A stretch of DNA of 63,572 bases from NCBI RefSeq assembly GCF_900196725.1, contig NZ_FZMP01000178.1, positions 1 to 63,572 on the forward strand. Reading direction: 5' to 3'. Below the pieces are notes generated by a model that had not been told where the DNA came from, searched no databases, and saw only the letters and a list, made by a program, of their open reading frames with translations. Source of the DNA: Candidatus Methanoperedens nitratireducens. GTDB taxonomy: Archaea; Halobacteriota; Methanosarcinia; Methanosarcinales; Methanoperedenaceae. Made by a program: the position numbers and the translations under genes. Every line of letters begins with the position of its first letter. Position 1 is the first letter of the stretch. Below, piece after piece: positions 1 to 9,345 of the stretch.

Positions 1-46
1 TCATAACCAAGGGTAAAACTTGGGTAAATTCCATTGTTGAAAAATG

Positions 47-136
47 TTTATAAACTATAAGAGACAACAGATATAACAAAGAACAAATTAGCACTATAAA
101 AACGGGGGTAAAACTCAGTGCAATATTTGGGAGGAA
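47..136 (+). promoter_or_regulatory. Promoter and ribosome-binding region of the haem-binding surface protein
   Basis: Two archaeal TATA-like boxes are visible, TTTATAAA at 47-54 and CTATAAAA at 94-101. A purine-rich Shine-Dalgarno-like GGGAGGA lies at 130-136 just before the ATG at 143. The decamer GGGTAAAACT occurs at 11-20 and again at 107-116, which could be a repeated regulator site or chance. Confidence 0.45.
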
Positions 137-142
137 GTCCAT

Positions 143-1297
143 ATGGAATTAGGGAAAGTTAATATCAATAATTCAATTGTAGCAGGATTAGTTATATGGC
201 TGTTGCTCGGCGCAGGAGCAGGGTCAGCAGGCACCCTTACTTCAGTTAAAGTGACAATAGCACCCGTTATAGATGGAACACCTGAAGCAGTGTGGGATCA
301 GGCTTCTGCGATGACCGTCAATGTTGCGGGCGGAGCAAATACAGGGTCGCATACAGTCACACTTAAAAGCGTTTATACTGACGATTCAGTATACTTCCTT
401 GCGCAATGGAACGACCCAACAGAAAGCCTGAGGCGCATGCCCTGGCAGAAACAGGCAAATGGAAGCTGGAATGTACTTCAAACGCCTGATGCCAAGGAGG
501 GCGGCGAAAACACATATTATGAAGATAAGTTCGCCCAGATCTGGAACATAAACATGCCCTCATTTGATGCACAGGGTTGTATTGCCACCTGTCATGTCGG
601 CGAGAACTCTGATGTCAAAGATTATGGAAATAAATATGCTCCGAATCCGGGCGAGACTGGAGATATCTGGCATATGAAGATTGTAAGAACCAACCCCACA
701 GGCTACATAGACGACCAATTTTTGGACTCTACAAGATACAATAAGACAAGCGCACCTGAGGCGGGAAGGCACAGCGATCCCGGGGTTGTGCCGTATTATA
801 ATAATATCAATGCTGCCAGGAATGCTCCAAACTATACTTCACCAACACAGCCAGCCCAGATAAACAAAACATACTGGATATTTGATGATCAGAAACAGCC
901 CTTCAATGATACCTACAGAGCCAACGATGAAATTGCAGCTATCATCGCAAGACCGCCTACAGGCGATAGGGCAGATATCCAGGGCAAGGCAGTTTATACG
1001 GACGGCAAATGGACGATGGAATACGGCAGAAAACTCACCACAGGCAGCCAGAATGATGTCCAGTTCTCAGACATGAAGAAGGAATATTCCTTCGGGACGG
1101 CGATCTTTGATAACGCGCAGGTAAGGCACAGCTATGAGAGCGGGGTAAGCAAGCTTGTTTTCACCGAAGCAACGCCCACGGCAACAACACCGGCAGCGAC
1201 AACTCCTGCGCCGACCCCGACAGAGGCACCTGCATTTGAGATAGCTTTCGCGATTGGGGCGCTGCTTGTAGCGCTGCTTGTCAGAAGAAGGTATTGA
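143..1297 (+). CDS. Secreted ethylbenzene-dehydrogenase-related haem-binding protein with PGF-CTERM-like tail
   Basis: The 384-residue product starts with a signal peptide (hydrophobic residues 12-29). The body resembles the EB_dh haem-binding domain (ethylbenzene dehydrogenase gamma-subunit type), with typical features such as the 'VYTDDSVYFLAQW' strand near 77-89. Residues 146-151 form a C-x3-C-H motif, a non-standard c-type haem site. The end has a Thr/Pro-rich linker, an 'APAFE' motif near 361, a hydrophobic helix and RRRY, like PGF-CTERM archaeosortase substrates. This suggests an exported, surface-anchored electron-transfer or sensor protein. A good RBS supports the start. It is monocistronic; the partner is unknown. 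Confidence 0.8.
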   Translation: MELGKVNINNSIVAGLVIWLLLGAGAGSAGTLTSVKVTIAPVIDGTPEAVWDQASAMTVNVAGGANTGSHTVTLKSVYTDDSVYFLAQWNDPTESLRRMPWQKQANGSWNVLQTPDAKEGGENTYYEDKFAQIWNINMPSFDAQGCIATCHVGENSDVKDYGNKYAPNPGETGDIWHMKIVRTNPTGYIDDQFLDSTRYNKTSAPEAGRHSDPGVVPYYNNINAARNAPNYTSPTQPAQINKTYWIFDDQKQPFNDTYRANDEIAAIIARPPTGDRADIQGKAVYTDGKWTMEYGRKLTTGSQNDVQFSDMKKEYSFGTAIFDNAQVRHSYESGVSKLVFTEATPTATTPAATTPAPTPTEAPAFEIAFAIGALLVALLVRRRY

Positions 1298-1316
1298 TTT
1301 TTACCTTCTTTTTAAC
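1285..1316 (+). terminator. Hairpin plus T tract at the end of the haem-binding protein gene
   Basis: AAGAAGGTA (1285-1293) pairs with TACCTTCTT (1302-1310), a 9-bp stem with an 8-base loop that overlaps the stop codon. T-rich sequence follows to about 1326. It lies between convergent genes, so it may serve transcripts from both sides. Confidence 0.6.
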
Positions 1317-1333
1317 ATTTTTTACTGATTTCA

Positions 1334-1903
1334 TCATGCTTTACCTGCAGATTCACCCAGCACAACACCCGTCGCTATAAGATGCGCAACCCTGAGCGGC
1401 TCGGGGATATTGCTGTGCATTGAAGTAATGCGGACTATCTCGATAGCGCTCTCTTTATCGATGCCGCAGAACTGGATATATACCGGGTTCTCCTGTATTA
1501 TCTTGTAAATTTTCCCTGCACGCCGGATTATCTCCCACCTCTCTTCCGACTCTGAGAGATGCTTGAGGGCGAGCCTGATGCTTTCAAAATCAGGGCATGA
1601 ACGCATGAAAACGATGACCGGGATTTTTGTCTCGTTAAAAAGTTCATTTATATCAACAGGATTAAATCCTGCATATGTGACCCCATCCAGCATGATGACC
1701 CTTATCTGGCTGTAATACTTTGAACCCCTGACCATCCGTACGATGGCGGCGGTGGCATCCATGCCGTCTTTTGTTATTTCCGAGCGAAGAATGCCATCAA
1801 GCTGCCTGCCTCCCCTGAAAAAAGCACCTATTATGGTGACCTCCTCTTTTATTAAAGGCGAATCATCGATGGCAAGGATACGTATCTGGGGTTTTATGTG
1901 CAC
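1334..1903 (-). CDS. DUF99 family protein (endonuclease V-like fold)
   Basis: The 189-residue protein matches the archaeal DUF99 family (COG1628): an N-terminal 'ILAIDDSP' strand, 'GAFFRGGRQLDGIL', the 'IRVIMLDGVTYAGFN' core strand around 108-122 and 'IPVIVFMR'. The family is related in fold to endonuclease V, but its biochemical role is not established. It is convergent with the haem-protein gene and divergent from the zinc-ribbon gene at 1979, with a short AT-rich shared promoter region. Length is normal for the family. Start context is weak but the frame is unambiguous. Confidence 0.85.
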   Translation of the reverse strand: MHIKPQIRILAIDDSPLIKEEVTIIGAFFRGGRQLDGILRSEITKDGMDATAAIVRMVRGSKYYSQIRVIMLDGVTYAGFNPVDINELFNETKIPVIVFMRSCPDFESIRLALKHLSESEERWEIIRRAGKIYKIIQENPVYIQFCGIDKESAIEIVRITSMHSNIPEPLRVAHLIATGVVLGESAGKA

Positions 1904-1978
1904 TATTTTTGCTAAGTTTTAAAGTTTTATATAGATTTCCGTTAATCTTAATATTGCCTGCATTAATATATACTGCCT

Positions 1979-2731
1979 ATGAAGTTTGTTGAAAGATGTC
2001 CCAAATGCGGAGGCGAGGTTCAGACAAAAAGTGTAAAAAAATCAATCGGGCTTGGATTTGTAGATATTCCCACGGCACAATTCTGCCTGAACCCGCAGTG
2101 CGACTGGTACCAGGATTTTTCCGAGACTAAAAAACCTGATGAGATAAAAGAGGATGTTCTCCAGATCAAGCTCCCTTCGATTAAGGATAAGATACCTGAA
2201 ATTAAAAAACCCCATACTGGGACTGAAGTTACTCAAAAATATCCTGCCCTGAAAGGAAGCCTGAGAAATGTCATCGTACTGGGTGGGGTTATCGTATTTA
2301 TCGTGATCCTGTCTTATTATCTGATACCGCAATTTATGCATCTCCCGGATACTTCCGATATTAATGCATCTGTGACGACTACACCAGCGGCAGATATTGT
2401 GCAGGGATATGTTCCGGTACAGGCATCAGCTCCGGCCATTGAGCCTGAACAAAGTGAATCATATTCGGTTAAAATGGATGTGGGGCATGGATTTAATCCT
2501 GCCGTTATAAACATAAACAGGTCAGACACTATCGTATGGAGCAATGAGGAACAGCAGCGCACACGCATTGTCCTGGTCAGTAAAGAGGGTTTATTTGAAA
2601 ACAAGACTACAGAGTACGCAAAAAGAACCTTTTATCAGTTTAACCGGTCAGGTACTTATAATTTTGTCCTGGCAGCGTATCCTTCTCTTAAAGAATACCC
2701 GAACGCTACAGGTAAAGTGATCGTAAAATAA
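1979..2731 (+). CDS. Zinc-ribbon, single-TM protein with extracytoplasmic cupredoxin-like domain
   Basis: The product has 250 residues. Residues 8-38 form an N-terminal zinc ribbon (CPKCGG and a later CLNPQCDW pair), followed by a charged linker. One transmembrane helix lies near 99-117, and a C-terminal beta domain spans about 160-250. That domain resembles a cupredoxin fold ('FNPAVININRSDTIVWSN'), but the usual Cys-His-Met copper set after 'GTYNFV' is not seen. A cytoplasmic zinc ribbon joined to an external domain suggests a sensor or tether. The function is unknown. The start follows a TATA-like region about 45 bases upstream. Confidence 0.7.
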   Translation: MKFVERCPKCGGEVQTKSVKKSIGLGFVDIPTAQFCLNPQCDWYQDFSETKKPDEIKEDVLQIKLPSIKDKIPEIKKPHTGTEVTQKYPALKGSLRNVIVLGGVIVFIVILSYYLIPQFMHLPDTSDINASVTTTPAADIVQGYVPVQASAPAIEPEQSESYSVKMDVGHGFNPAVININRSDTIVWSNEEQQRTRIVLVSKEGLFENKTTEYAKRTFYQFNRSGTYNFVLAAYPSLKEYPNATGKVIVK

Positions 2732-2760
2732 AGATCACGTTTATCTTTTTTTCATCCCGC

Positions 2761-3168
2761 TCATATTCTTTCGGACAACAGGGTTTTTTCAGGTACATCT
2801 GTTGCTTCCCTGTCAACAGAATGAACCTCAAAGCAGGAGACCATTCTTGACCCGATCTTTTTCCGCGTGTACATGAGCTGCCCTCCAGTTTTAAGGAACA
2901 TGCCGTACACTTCATCGAACCGCTGTTTCTCTTCATCTGTAAGCTCAATAGACGATACATTCCCGGACAGGTGGTTTATCGCGATCATTACATTTACTTC
3001 TCTGATTCTTTTTAGCTTTGAGCTGTCCTCGCCATTCTCGATGTACACGCTTCTTTTAAGTTCGGGCGACCAGCCCACACTCTTACGTTTGAACTCAATA
3101 AAGGTTACGGGTACATATTCCCCTTCTCCGGGTTTGGGAAATTGTCCAATTAAATGATACTCGTTCAT
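2761..3168 (-). CDS. Hypothetical protein, 135 residues
   Basis: I do not recognise this family. The reading frame stays open upstream into the tRNA-Tyr gene, but the start at 3168 (MNEYHLIGQF) is chosen because the longer version would cover the tRNA. The protein is soluble, mixed alpha/beta and charged, with a Lys/Arg-rich middle and no signal peptide or membrane segment. It is convergent with the zinc-ribbon gene; a T-rich stretch lies between them at 2740-2752. Confidence 0.6.
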   Translation of the reverse strand: MNEYHLIGQFPKPGEGEYVPVTFIEFKRKSVGWSPELKRSVYIENGEDSSKLKRIREVNVMIAINHLSGNVSSIELTDEEKQRFDEVYGMFLKTGGQLMYTRKKIGSRMVSCFEVHSVDREATDVPEKTLLSERI

Positions 3169-3220
3169 CTGATTAAATTCCGATTGCGAACATTTAAAAT
3201 TAATCCATATAAATAAAACA

Positions 3221-3332
3221 TCCCGCCTCCCAGACTCGAACCGGGGACTTCGCGGTGCCTGCGCGTTAATGTGTGCATATCGCACATGAATCATACTACA
3301 GCCGCGCACTCTGGCCACTGAGTTAAGGCGGG
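3221..3332 (-). tRNA. tRNA-Tyr (GTA) with a 39-base intron
   Basis: On the minus strand the acceptor arms CCCGCCT (3332-3326) and AGGCGGG (3228-3222) pair over 7 bp, with discriminator A at 3221 and no encoded CCA. The D arm (ACTC/GAGT) and T arm (CCCGG-TTCGAGT-CTGGG) are canonical. The anticodon stem CGCGG/CCGCG encloses loop bases C-T-G-T-A-G, giving anticodon GTA. It is interrupted after position 37 by an intron at 3295-3257, the standard archaeal site. The intron must be removed by the tRNA splicing endonuclease. Confidence 0.93.
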
Positions 3333-3359
3333 GTGGACTGTCAATATGCACGATTATAC

Positions 3360-6300
3360 TTAACCCTTTTCTTTCTTGGGCGGTACTTTCCCTCCCAGGT
3401 AATCGATCATCGGCTGCGTGACCAGCGGCACCACATCATCGATCATATGCGGCATCAGGTTATCCATCACCTTCGGCATAAGCTCTGGCATCTGTTCTGC
3501 CATGTAATCCGGCATGGGGATCCTCTGCTGTACCCTCTCCAGCGTTGCGGGCATGACTTTCGGCATCATCTTCGGGAGCAGGATGGGAAACAGCACCGGA
3601 AACATCGGCTTCATGAGCGAAAGCGCGCCCGGAACCCTGCCCATCGCACGCATCATCTTTCCCATCCCGAAGGGCATGGCGTCGATAAGCTCCGGGAACA
3701 TCGTGCCCATCAGGTCTGCAAAGCCCCGCGGGGTCATGAGAGCTATCATCGCCTCAAAGACAGCCCACTGTGCCTGGACTTCGGGGTTCGGGTCAGGGAA
3801 TTCATAGCCGATGGCAGCAGCCGCGAACCTCGCAAGGTCCACGACTTCAACCGGGACTTTCTTCTTATCTGTGCTCACCCTGAGCTGGAACTGGCAGCAC
3901 GGGCATAGTGCAAGCACCTTTTCAGCACCTGCCTCTACAGCCTCATCAAGGCGTATCCTGCCAATATCCGCAGCTACAGGCGGCTCTTTGATAAGGGTCA
4001 GTACCGAACCGCAGCAGTGGGCGTTTTCCCTGTTGTGGCTCATTTCAACAAATTTCACGTTCGGAATGGCTTTTATGACATCGCGCGGAGGTTCGTATAT
4101 GCCGGACGCCCTGCCGATGTGGCAGGAATCATGCCATGTGACCGTAACCGGTTTCGTGGCTTGAGCAGGGAATTTGAACTCTCCCGCTTTAATCTTCTCT
4201 GATACTATCTGGCTGTAATGCCTGGTCGAAATCCCATACTTTATTCCCAGTCTCTTAGCCCATTCAGGGTAAACCTGGCGCCACATCAGATCGCATGCAG
4301 GGCAGGAAGTAATGACAGTATCAGCGCCGGCAGCCTTAACCGCAGCAATGTTCCGTTTCATTGTCTCTGCGAACAGGTCCCATCTGCCAGCCACAAGCAT
4401 CGGTGTTGCGCAGCAACTTTCCTTCTCGCCAAGGTATGTAAAGTCCACGCCTGCCTTATCAAGCAGCCGTACGCTTGCCATGCCGATGTCCTTCTCAACA
4501 TAACTGGCTGTGCAGCCGGCGAAGTACACGTTCTTCGATCTGTGATGCGGACCGTGTTTCTCCTTTAAGTCTTCAGGGAACCAGGCAGAGCGGTCTTTTC
4601 TATACCCTGCCCAGATATCGCCTTGCGCGCGCAATGCTTCAGACATTATCACGAATGGAGGGAAGGTCATCTGTTTATCTTCGTTAATCAGCTTGCCCCT
4701 GAGTTTCATCCATGAGGGTTCGACAGGCAAAGAGGCGGAGCAGCGCCTGTTACATAGCTCGCATGTTGTGCATACAAGGAACGTATCAACCATCTTCTGA
4801 TTCCACTGAGCGCGACCTTCCATATACTCGCGCAGCCAGTACCATTTGCCCCTCGGGCTCTGGCTCTCCCAGCCGCGTCCGTAGAACTGGGCGCACTCAT
4901 CCATGCAGTATCCACACTGTGAGCAGCTATAGGCATACCAGGCTACATCAGCAGGGATATCGCGGATGTTGCCCTCAGGTCTCTCACCAATGCGTGTAGT
5001 TACCATGTTCCCCAGCGGGCGGATAAGCGGCTCGAAACTTCCGGCTACGTGCAGCGCAATACCCAGGAGCCCGTTGCCGATGACCTTATCGGGATTCATC
5101 AATCCGCGCGGGTCGGTTTCTTTTTTGAAAGTGCGAAGTCTTTTTGCCCGTTCTTTGCCCAGCACTTCATCGGTTTTCTTTGAGAAATATAATCCTGTCG
5201 CATAGGGTCTTCCGCCGTTCTTTTCGGCGATCTTCATGATCGTGAGGACAAGACCAAATACAAAGTTGTAGCTGAACTTTCTCTGGTCGCTCGGGATGAA
5301 ACCCAGAATAACGGCTTCAGGCTCGCCTTTTGAGCCGTTCCGGATAATGACGCCCTCCTTAACTATGGGCTGGTCTACCTTTCGTTCGATCTCTCCCATC
5401 ATGCTGCCCAGATTGGATAAAGGCACAATGACCTCGGCAGGCACAAGAGAAGGACCGAGGCGCTTTACGACCATTAGCTTGAACCGGTGTTCCCACTCAT
5501 GCCGTGCTATGCGGTCATCCAGGAGCTCAGCCTCGCAGGGTTTGACCAGTTCCGGCAGGGCAGAGCGGACCGTTCCGCTGTTCTTCATGCGAAAAGCCAG
5601 TGTCAGTACGTAAGCAGCGGGCAGGAGCACGCGCTCCTCCGCAGGATGCCCGTAGTGCTCCATCACTGGTGCGCGGTTCTTCATTTCAGCCATACGCGGG
5701 TTGATGAACACCATTGACCAGATGGGCAGTTTAGCTTCAATGATTGATTTCACAAGCTTCTGGAGGTCAAGGGCATCCGGACATGCTAAAGCAGCTACAT
5801 CCATGTCTTCTTTTGGCTGGACGCGTAGAGTTACACGGCTTATCAATCCCGTAATTCCCTCAGCCTCTGAAACAAGGTCAAGTTCTTCGCCTGAGAAGTC
5901 ACGAACCTCTCCTGCAGGTAATACAACCCTTGCTGAGACCACGTTCTCGCGGAAATAGCCGTATTCGTAGCTTCCGATACCTGCTCCGCCCTGAGCAAGC
6001 CAGCCTCCCACGGTCGAGGAAGGGTAGCTTGTGGGATAGAGCCTCAGGGTCAGATCAGAAGACGCAAGCTTGTTATCCAGTTGCTCCCATGAGATGCCAG
6101 GCTGCACGGTCACGGTCAGATTATCCTCATCAACAGCCAGTACTTCTTTCATCCGGTAAAAATCAACAACAACTCCTTTCTTGACCGGGATCGCTCCCCC
6201 GTATCCCGATGTTGCTTTGCCCCTCGGCGTAAGTGGAATCTTATGCTCGCCAGCCCACCTGACAAGTTCGATAAGTTCTTCCTCGCTTCTGGGCTGGACG

Positions 6301-6464
6301 ACAGCATCGGGCGTTGTATCCCCGATGAGAGGCTTGATTAGGGCAGGGATGGCGGCAATGTCGTGCCCGTAAAGTTTGCGTTCTACAGGGTCAAAGGTCA
6401 CACGGTCTTTGAATTTTTCTTCAAGATATGCTTGCTGGCTCGTATTCAGGGTCATTATTATCAT
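3360..6464 (-). CDS. GlcD-GlcF-type fused FAD/Fe-S dehydrogenase (D-lactate/glycolate dehydrogenase-like) with Met/Pro-rich tail
   Basis: The 1034-residue fusion begins with a PCMH-type FAD-binding domain (about 40-220; 'PLTPRGKATSGYGG', 'VGGWLAQGGAGIGSYEYG') and an FAD-linked oxidase C-terminal domain to about 480. A ferredoxin module follows, with CSQCGYCMDEC near 515 and CTTCELCNRRC near 570. Two CCG domains come next ('CCATP', 'DSCHIGR', 'HCCGS'), which in GlcF/HdrD-type proteins bind an Fe-S cluster. The last ~110 residues are an unusual Met/Pro-rich helical tail. It probably oxidises a 2-hydroxyacid and passes electrons to a membrane acceptor. The start may be at 6464 or 6455. Confidence 0.85.
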   Translation of the reverse strand: MIIMTLNTSQQAYLEEKFKDRVTFDPVERKLYGHDIAAIPALIKPLIGDTTPDAVVQPRSEEELIELVRWAGEHKIPLTPRGKATSGYGGAIPVKKGVVVDFYRMKEVLAVDEDNLTVTVQPGISWEQLDNKLASSDLTLRLYPTSYPSSTVGGWLAQGGAGIGSYEYGYFRENVVSARVVLPAGEVRDFSGEELDLVSEAEGITGLISRVTLRVQPKEDMDVAALACPDALDLQKLVKSIIEAKLPIWSMVFINPRMAEMKNRAPVMEHYGHPAEERVLLPAAYVLTLAFRMKNSGTVRSALPELVKPCEAELLDDRIARHEWEHRFKLMVVKRLGPSLVPAEVIVPLSNLGSMMGEIERKVDQPIVKEGVIIRNGSKGEPEAVILGFIPSDQRKFSYNFVFGLVLTIMKIAEKNGGRPYATGLYFSKKTDEVLGKERAKRLRTFKKETDPRGLMNPDKVIGNGLLGIALHVAGSFEPLIRPLGNMVTTRIGERPEGNIRDIPADVAWYAYSCSQCGYCMDECAQFYGRGWESQSPRGKWYWLREYMEGRAQWNQKMVDTFLVCTTCELCNRRCSASLPVEPSWMKLRGKLINEDKQMTFPPFVIMSEALRAQGDIWAGYRKDRSAWFPEDLKEKHGPHHRSKNVYFAGCTASYVEKDIGMASVRLLDKAGVDFTYLGEKESCCATPMLVAGRWDLFAETMKRNIAAVKAAGADTVITSCPACDLMWRQVYPEWAKRLGIKYGISTRHYSQIVSEKIKAGEFKFPAQATKPVTVTWHDSCHIGRASGIYEPPRDVIKAIPNVKFVEMSHNRENAHCCGSVLTLIKEPPVAADIGRIRLDEAVEAGAEKVLALCPCCQFQLRVSTDKKKVPVEVVDLARFAAAAIGYEFPDPNPEVQAQWAVFEAMIALMTPRGFADLMGTMFPELIDAMPFGMGKMMRAMGRVPGALSLMKPMFPVLFPILLPKMMPKVMPATLERVQQRIPMPDYMAEQMPELMPKVMDNLMPHMIDDVVPLVTQPMIDYLGGKVPPKKEKG

Positions 6465-6584
6465 CTTTTTATGGTTTTGACAATACTATACATAACCTCG
6501 ATGGGATTTATAGTTTATGTATGATCTTCAATTAACCATACAAAACGTAATGTTTAATTTTGTGCACAAAAAACATGCATAAAA

Positions 6585-6590
6585 TTTATA
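6585..6590 (+). promoter_or_regulatory. TATA box of the DUF4143-type ATPase gene
   Basis: TTTATA at 6585-6590 lies 26 bases before about 6614, so the predicted transcription start falls almost on the second in-frame ATG at 6616. This favours a leaderless message starting at 6616 over one starting at the ATG at 6607. Confidence 0.5.
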
Positions 6591-6606
6591 AACATGCTAT
6601 TACATC

Positions 6607-7929
6607 ATGTTAAGTATGGAAGAGAGACACAGGGTACTATTAATCAAACAAAATCCATGGTGGCAGGACAAAAAATTAAGCCTGCCTGAATTTGAGAGAG
6701 CCCTTCATGAAAGGATATTAAAATATGTTGGGTATAAACAAATAATAGCTATAGTAGGGCTTAGAAGGGTGGGAAAAACGGTACTGGTAAAGCAGATTCT
6801 GCAGAAACTTGATGCACCAAAAAATAACCTGTGCTACATATCTCTTGATGACATAGATTTTCAAAAATATAATACCGCTGAAGACTTAATAAATTACTTT
6901 CTGGAATTTTCAGACAAAAGTAAAGTAAGGTATCTTTTTATGGACGAAGTGCAGAAGTTGCCAAATTGGGCAGACCTGCTAAAAGTATATTATGATACTG
7001 AAGAGAACCTTAAAATCTTTATCTCGGGTTCAGCCAGTCTTGAGTTAAATCAATACAAAGAAACTCTTGCAGGGAGAATTCTTACTTTCTATCTGCCCAT
7101 ACTGACTTTTAAAGAATATGTGAGATATTTTGGATTGGAATATGAAATTTCAAGAAAAGAGTTGTTCAGGGAGTATGATCTGAAATTTGCCGAAAAAAAA
7201 GAAAGGTACAAAGCGTTATTTGAAAGCTACCTGATAAAAGGCGCGTTTCCTGAGTTGCTTGAAATAAAGGACGAAGAGTTTATAAAAAAATACATAAAAG
7301 AATCAGTAATAGAAAAAGCAATAACTGATATAGCCAGGCTCTCCGGGGAAGATGAAAAAATAATATATGAACTATTGAGATTACTGGCGAACAGCAATGC
7401 GCGATTGTTTGAAATTGTGAACCTATCGGGTATTTTAAAAGTCAATCGAAACCTAATATCTTATTACGTTAACCTGCTTGAGAAATCCTTTTTGATAAAT
7501 GTTGCTTACAATTTCACAGCGAGCGTTGCCAAGCAGGTCCGAGCGAGCAAGAAGCAATATTCTGCTCACAGTTCAATTGTTATAGCTTTGCTGGACTATC
7601 CTTTTGAAATTATAAATACTGAGGTTGTCGGGCATCTGGTTGAGGCGGCAGTAGCAGGCAATATTGATAAAACCGCCTTCTGGAGAACTCCGCAGAAAGA
7701 TGAAGTGGATATTGTAGTAAAGGAGAAGGAAAGAATTCTGCCGATAGAGGTAAAATATCAATCGTATATAACAAATAACGATGTGAGACCTGTGTTGAAA
7801 TTTTGCCAAAAGTTCGAAGTTAAAAAAGGGATAATTATCACAAAAGATCAGCTTGAGAAACGTGACATCGAGGGTACAGAGATTCTTTTTATACCTGCAT
7901 GGCTATTTTTGCTTTTATCCGGCATTTAG
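6607..7929 (+). CDS. AAA+ ATPase of the DUF4143/COG1373 family
   Basis: The protein has about 440 residues. Walker A is 'GLRRVGKT' (near 50-57) and Walker B is 'YLFMDEVQK' (near 113). An arginine-bearing 'ISGSASLEL' motif and a 'LAGRILTFYL' segment are followed by a winged-helix region. A DUF4143 domain closes the protein, with a restriction-endonuclease-like 'EVDIVVKEKERILPIEVKYQ' core (Glu, Asp and Lys residues). Such proteins are widespread in archaea and Bacteroidetes, often as lone, horizontally moving genes of unknown role. The G+C content looks lower than in its neighbours. The start could be 6607 or, by promoter position, 6616. Confidence 0.85.
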   Translation: MLSMEERHRVLLIKQNPWWQDKKLSLPEFERALHERILKYVGYKQIIAIVGLRRVGKTVLVKQILQKLDAPKNNLCYISLDDIDFQKYNTAEDLINYFLEFSDKSKVRYLFMDEVQKLPNWADLLKVYYDTEENLKIFISGSASLELNQYKETLAGRILTFYLPILTFKEYVRYFGLEYEISRKELFREYDLKFAEKKERYKALFESYLIKGAFPELLEIKDEEFIKKYIKESVIEKAITDIARLSGEDEKIIYELLRLLANSNARLFEIVNLSGILKVNRNLISYYVNLLEKSFLINVAYNFTASVAKQVRASKKQYSAHSSIVIALLDYPFEIINTEVVGHLVEAAVAGNIDKTAFWRTPQKDEVDIVVKEKERILPIEVKYQSYITNNDVRPVLKFCQKFEVKKGIIITKDQLEKRDIEGTEILFIPAWLFLLLSGI

Positions 7930-8069
7930 CTGTGTGATATTTATAAAGGGTCATGCCAATATTATATAGTTAGAAAGACAAATTTGATATTGTTTCTATG
8001 CATACGAAAAAATAGAAGAAAAAGCTACGAAGAAATAAAATTAAAGGCTGCAATCCTGATATTACCCTT

Positions 8070-9211
8070 ATGTTCTCCCAGAAATCCGCAAATCTCCCCC
8101 CGTTCCACGTCATGGAAGTGCTTGAGAGAGCGCAGGAGCTTGAGTGCGCAGGTAAAAACATAATCCATCTTGAGATAGGTGAGCCCGATTTCCCGACTGC
8201 GCCTCATATCTGTAATGCAGCTCTGGATGCTTTGAAAGCAGGTGAGACGAAGTACACCCACAGCCTGGGGCTGCCTCAGCTCAGGGAAGCGGTTGCGGAG
8301 TATTATAACCTGAGATTCGGTCTTGATATAAACCCGCAGCAAGTCGTTATTACATCAGGTACAAGCCCGGCGTTGCTGCTTCTTTTTATGTGTCTCCTTG
8401 AGCAGGGTGACGAAGTCGTCATGTCGAATCCATATTACGCCTGCTATCCGAACTTTGTGAAATACCTGGGCGGCAAGCCTGTATTTGAATATACTCATGA
8501 AGACGCGGGCTTTAGTTTGGAGCCTGAAGGGGTTGCTCGAAAAATCACTGATAGAACAAAAGCCATATTGATAAATTCCCCATCAATCCCACCGGCAGTG
8601 TGATGTATCCTGAAACCATGCGGGGGATTGCAGAGGCAGCAGGCAAAGTGCCGGTGATCTCTGATGAGATATACCAGGGTCTTATTTACAAAGGCAAAGA
8701 CCACTCCATACTGGAATTCACTGATAATGCCTTTATCCTGAACGGCTTTTCCAAGCTGTACGCCATGACCGGGTGGAGGCTGGGGTACCTGATCGCCCCG
8801 ACTGAGTACATCAGACCGCTTCAAAAACTACAACAGAATTTCTTCATCTGCACCAACAGCTTTGTCCAGCATGCAGGGGTGGCTGCACTCCGCGGCACGC
8901 AGGAGCATGTGAAAGAGATGGTAGCCACGTATGATAAACGGAGGCGTTATATTCTGAAGAGGCTAAAGGGGATTGGTTTCGGAATCAAAAGCGAGCCTGA
9001 GGGAGCATATTATGTTCTTGCCAATGCAGGTGAATTCGGTCCGGATTCGCTTGTACTCAGCAGGCACATCCTTGAAGAAGCGGGAGTGGCTGTAACGCCG
9101 GGTATTGATTTTGGCGACGGGGCTGAAGGTTATATCCGTTTCTCTTATGCGAACGGCATGGAAAATATCAGGAAGGGCATGGATAGAATAGAGAAGTATC
9201 TATTTGGTTAA
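8070..9211 (+). pseudogene. PLP-dependent class I/II aminotransferase, broken by a one-base frameshift
   Basis: The first reading frame (8070-8603) and the second (to 9211) together give a normal ~380-residue fold-type I aminotransferase. Features include 'GEPDFPTAPHI', 'GTSPALLL', 'NPYYACYPNF', the PLP lysine in 'GFSKLYAMTGWR' (second frame) and the C-terminal 'IRFSYANG'. The break falls in the conserved S-P-x-N-P-T-G motif: restoring one base near 8585 gives NSPSNPTGSVM. It is probably an alpha-amino-acid:2-oxoglutarate transaminase. The shift may be a real mutation or an assembly error, since both halves are well preserved and show no other damage. Confidence 0.85.
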
Positions 9212-9345
9212 ATACCAGATATTTGTCGAAATATTCCAGTTGGTGGAATATTCTGACTTAATTTTGTTACCTTAAGAAGAAGATGTTAGCATAGACGTTT
9301 TATACAGAAACATATTTTATAACGAAGCTCCATGTTAGAACCTCC

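Noticed and set aside
3169-3351. N-terminal extension of the 135-residue hypothetical protein
   Set aside because: It would translate through the tRNA-Tyr gene; the start at 3168 avoids this.
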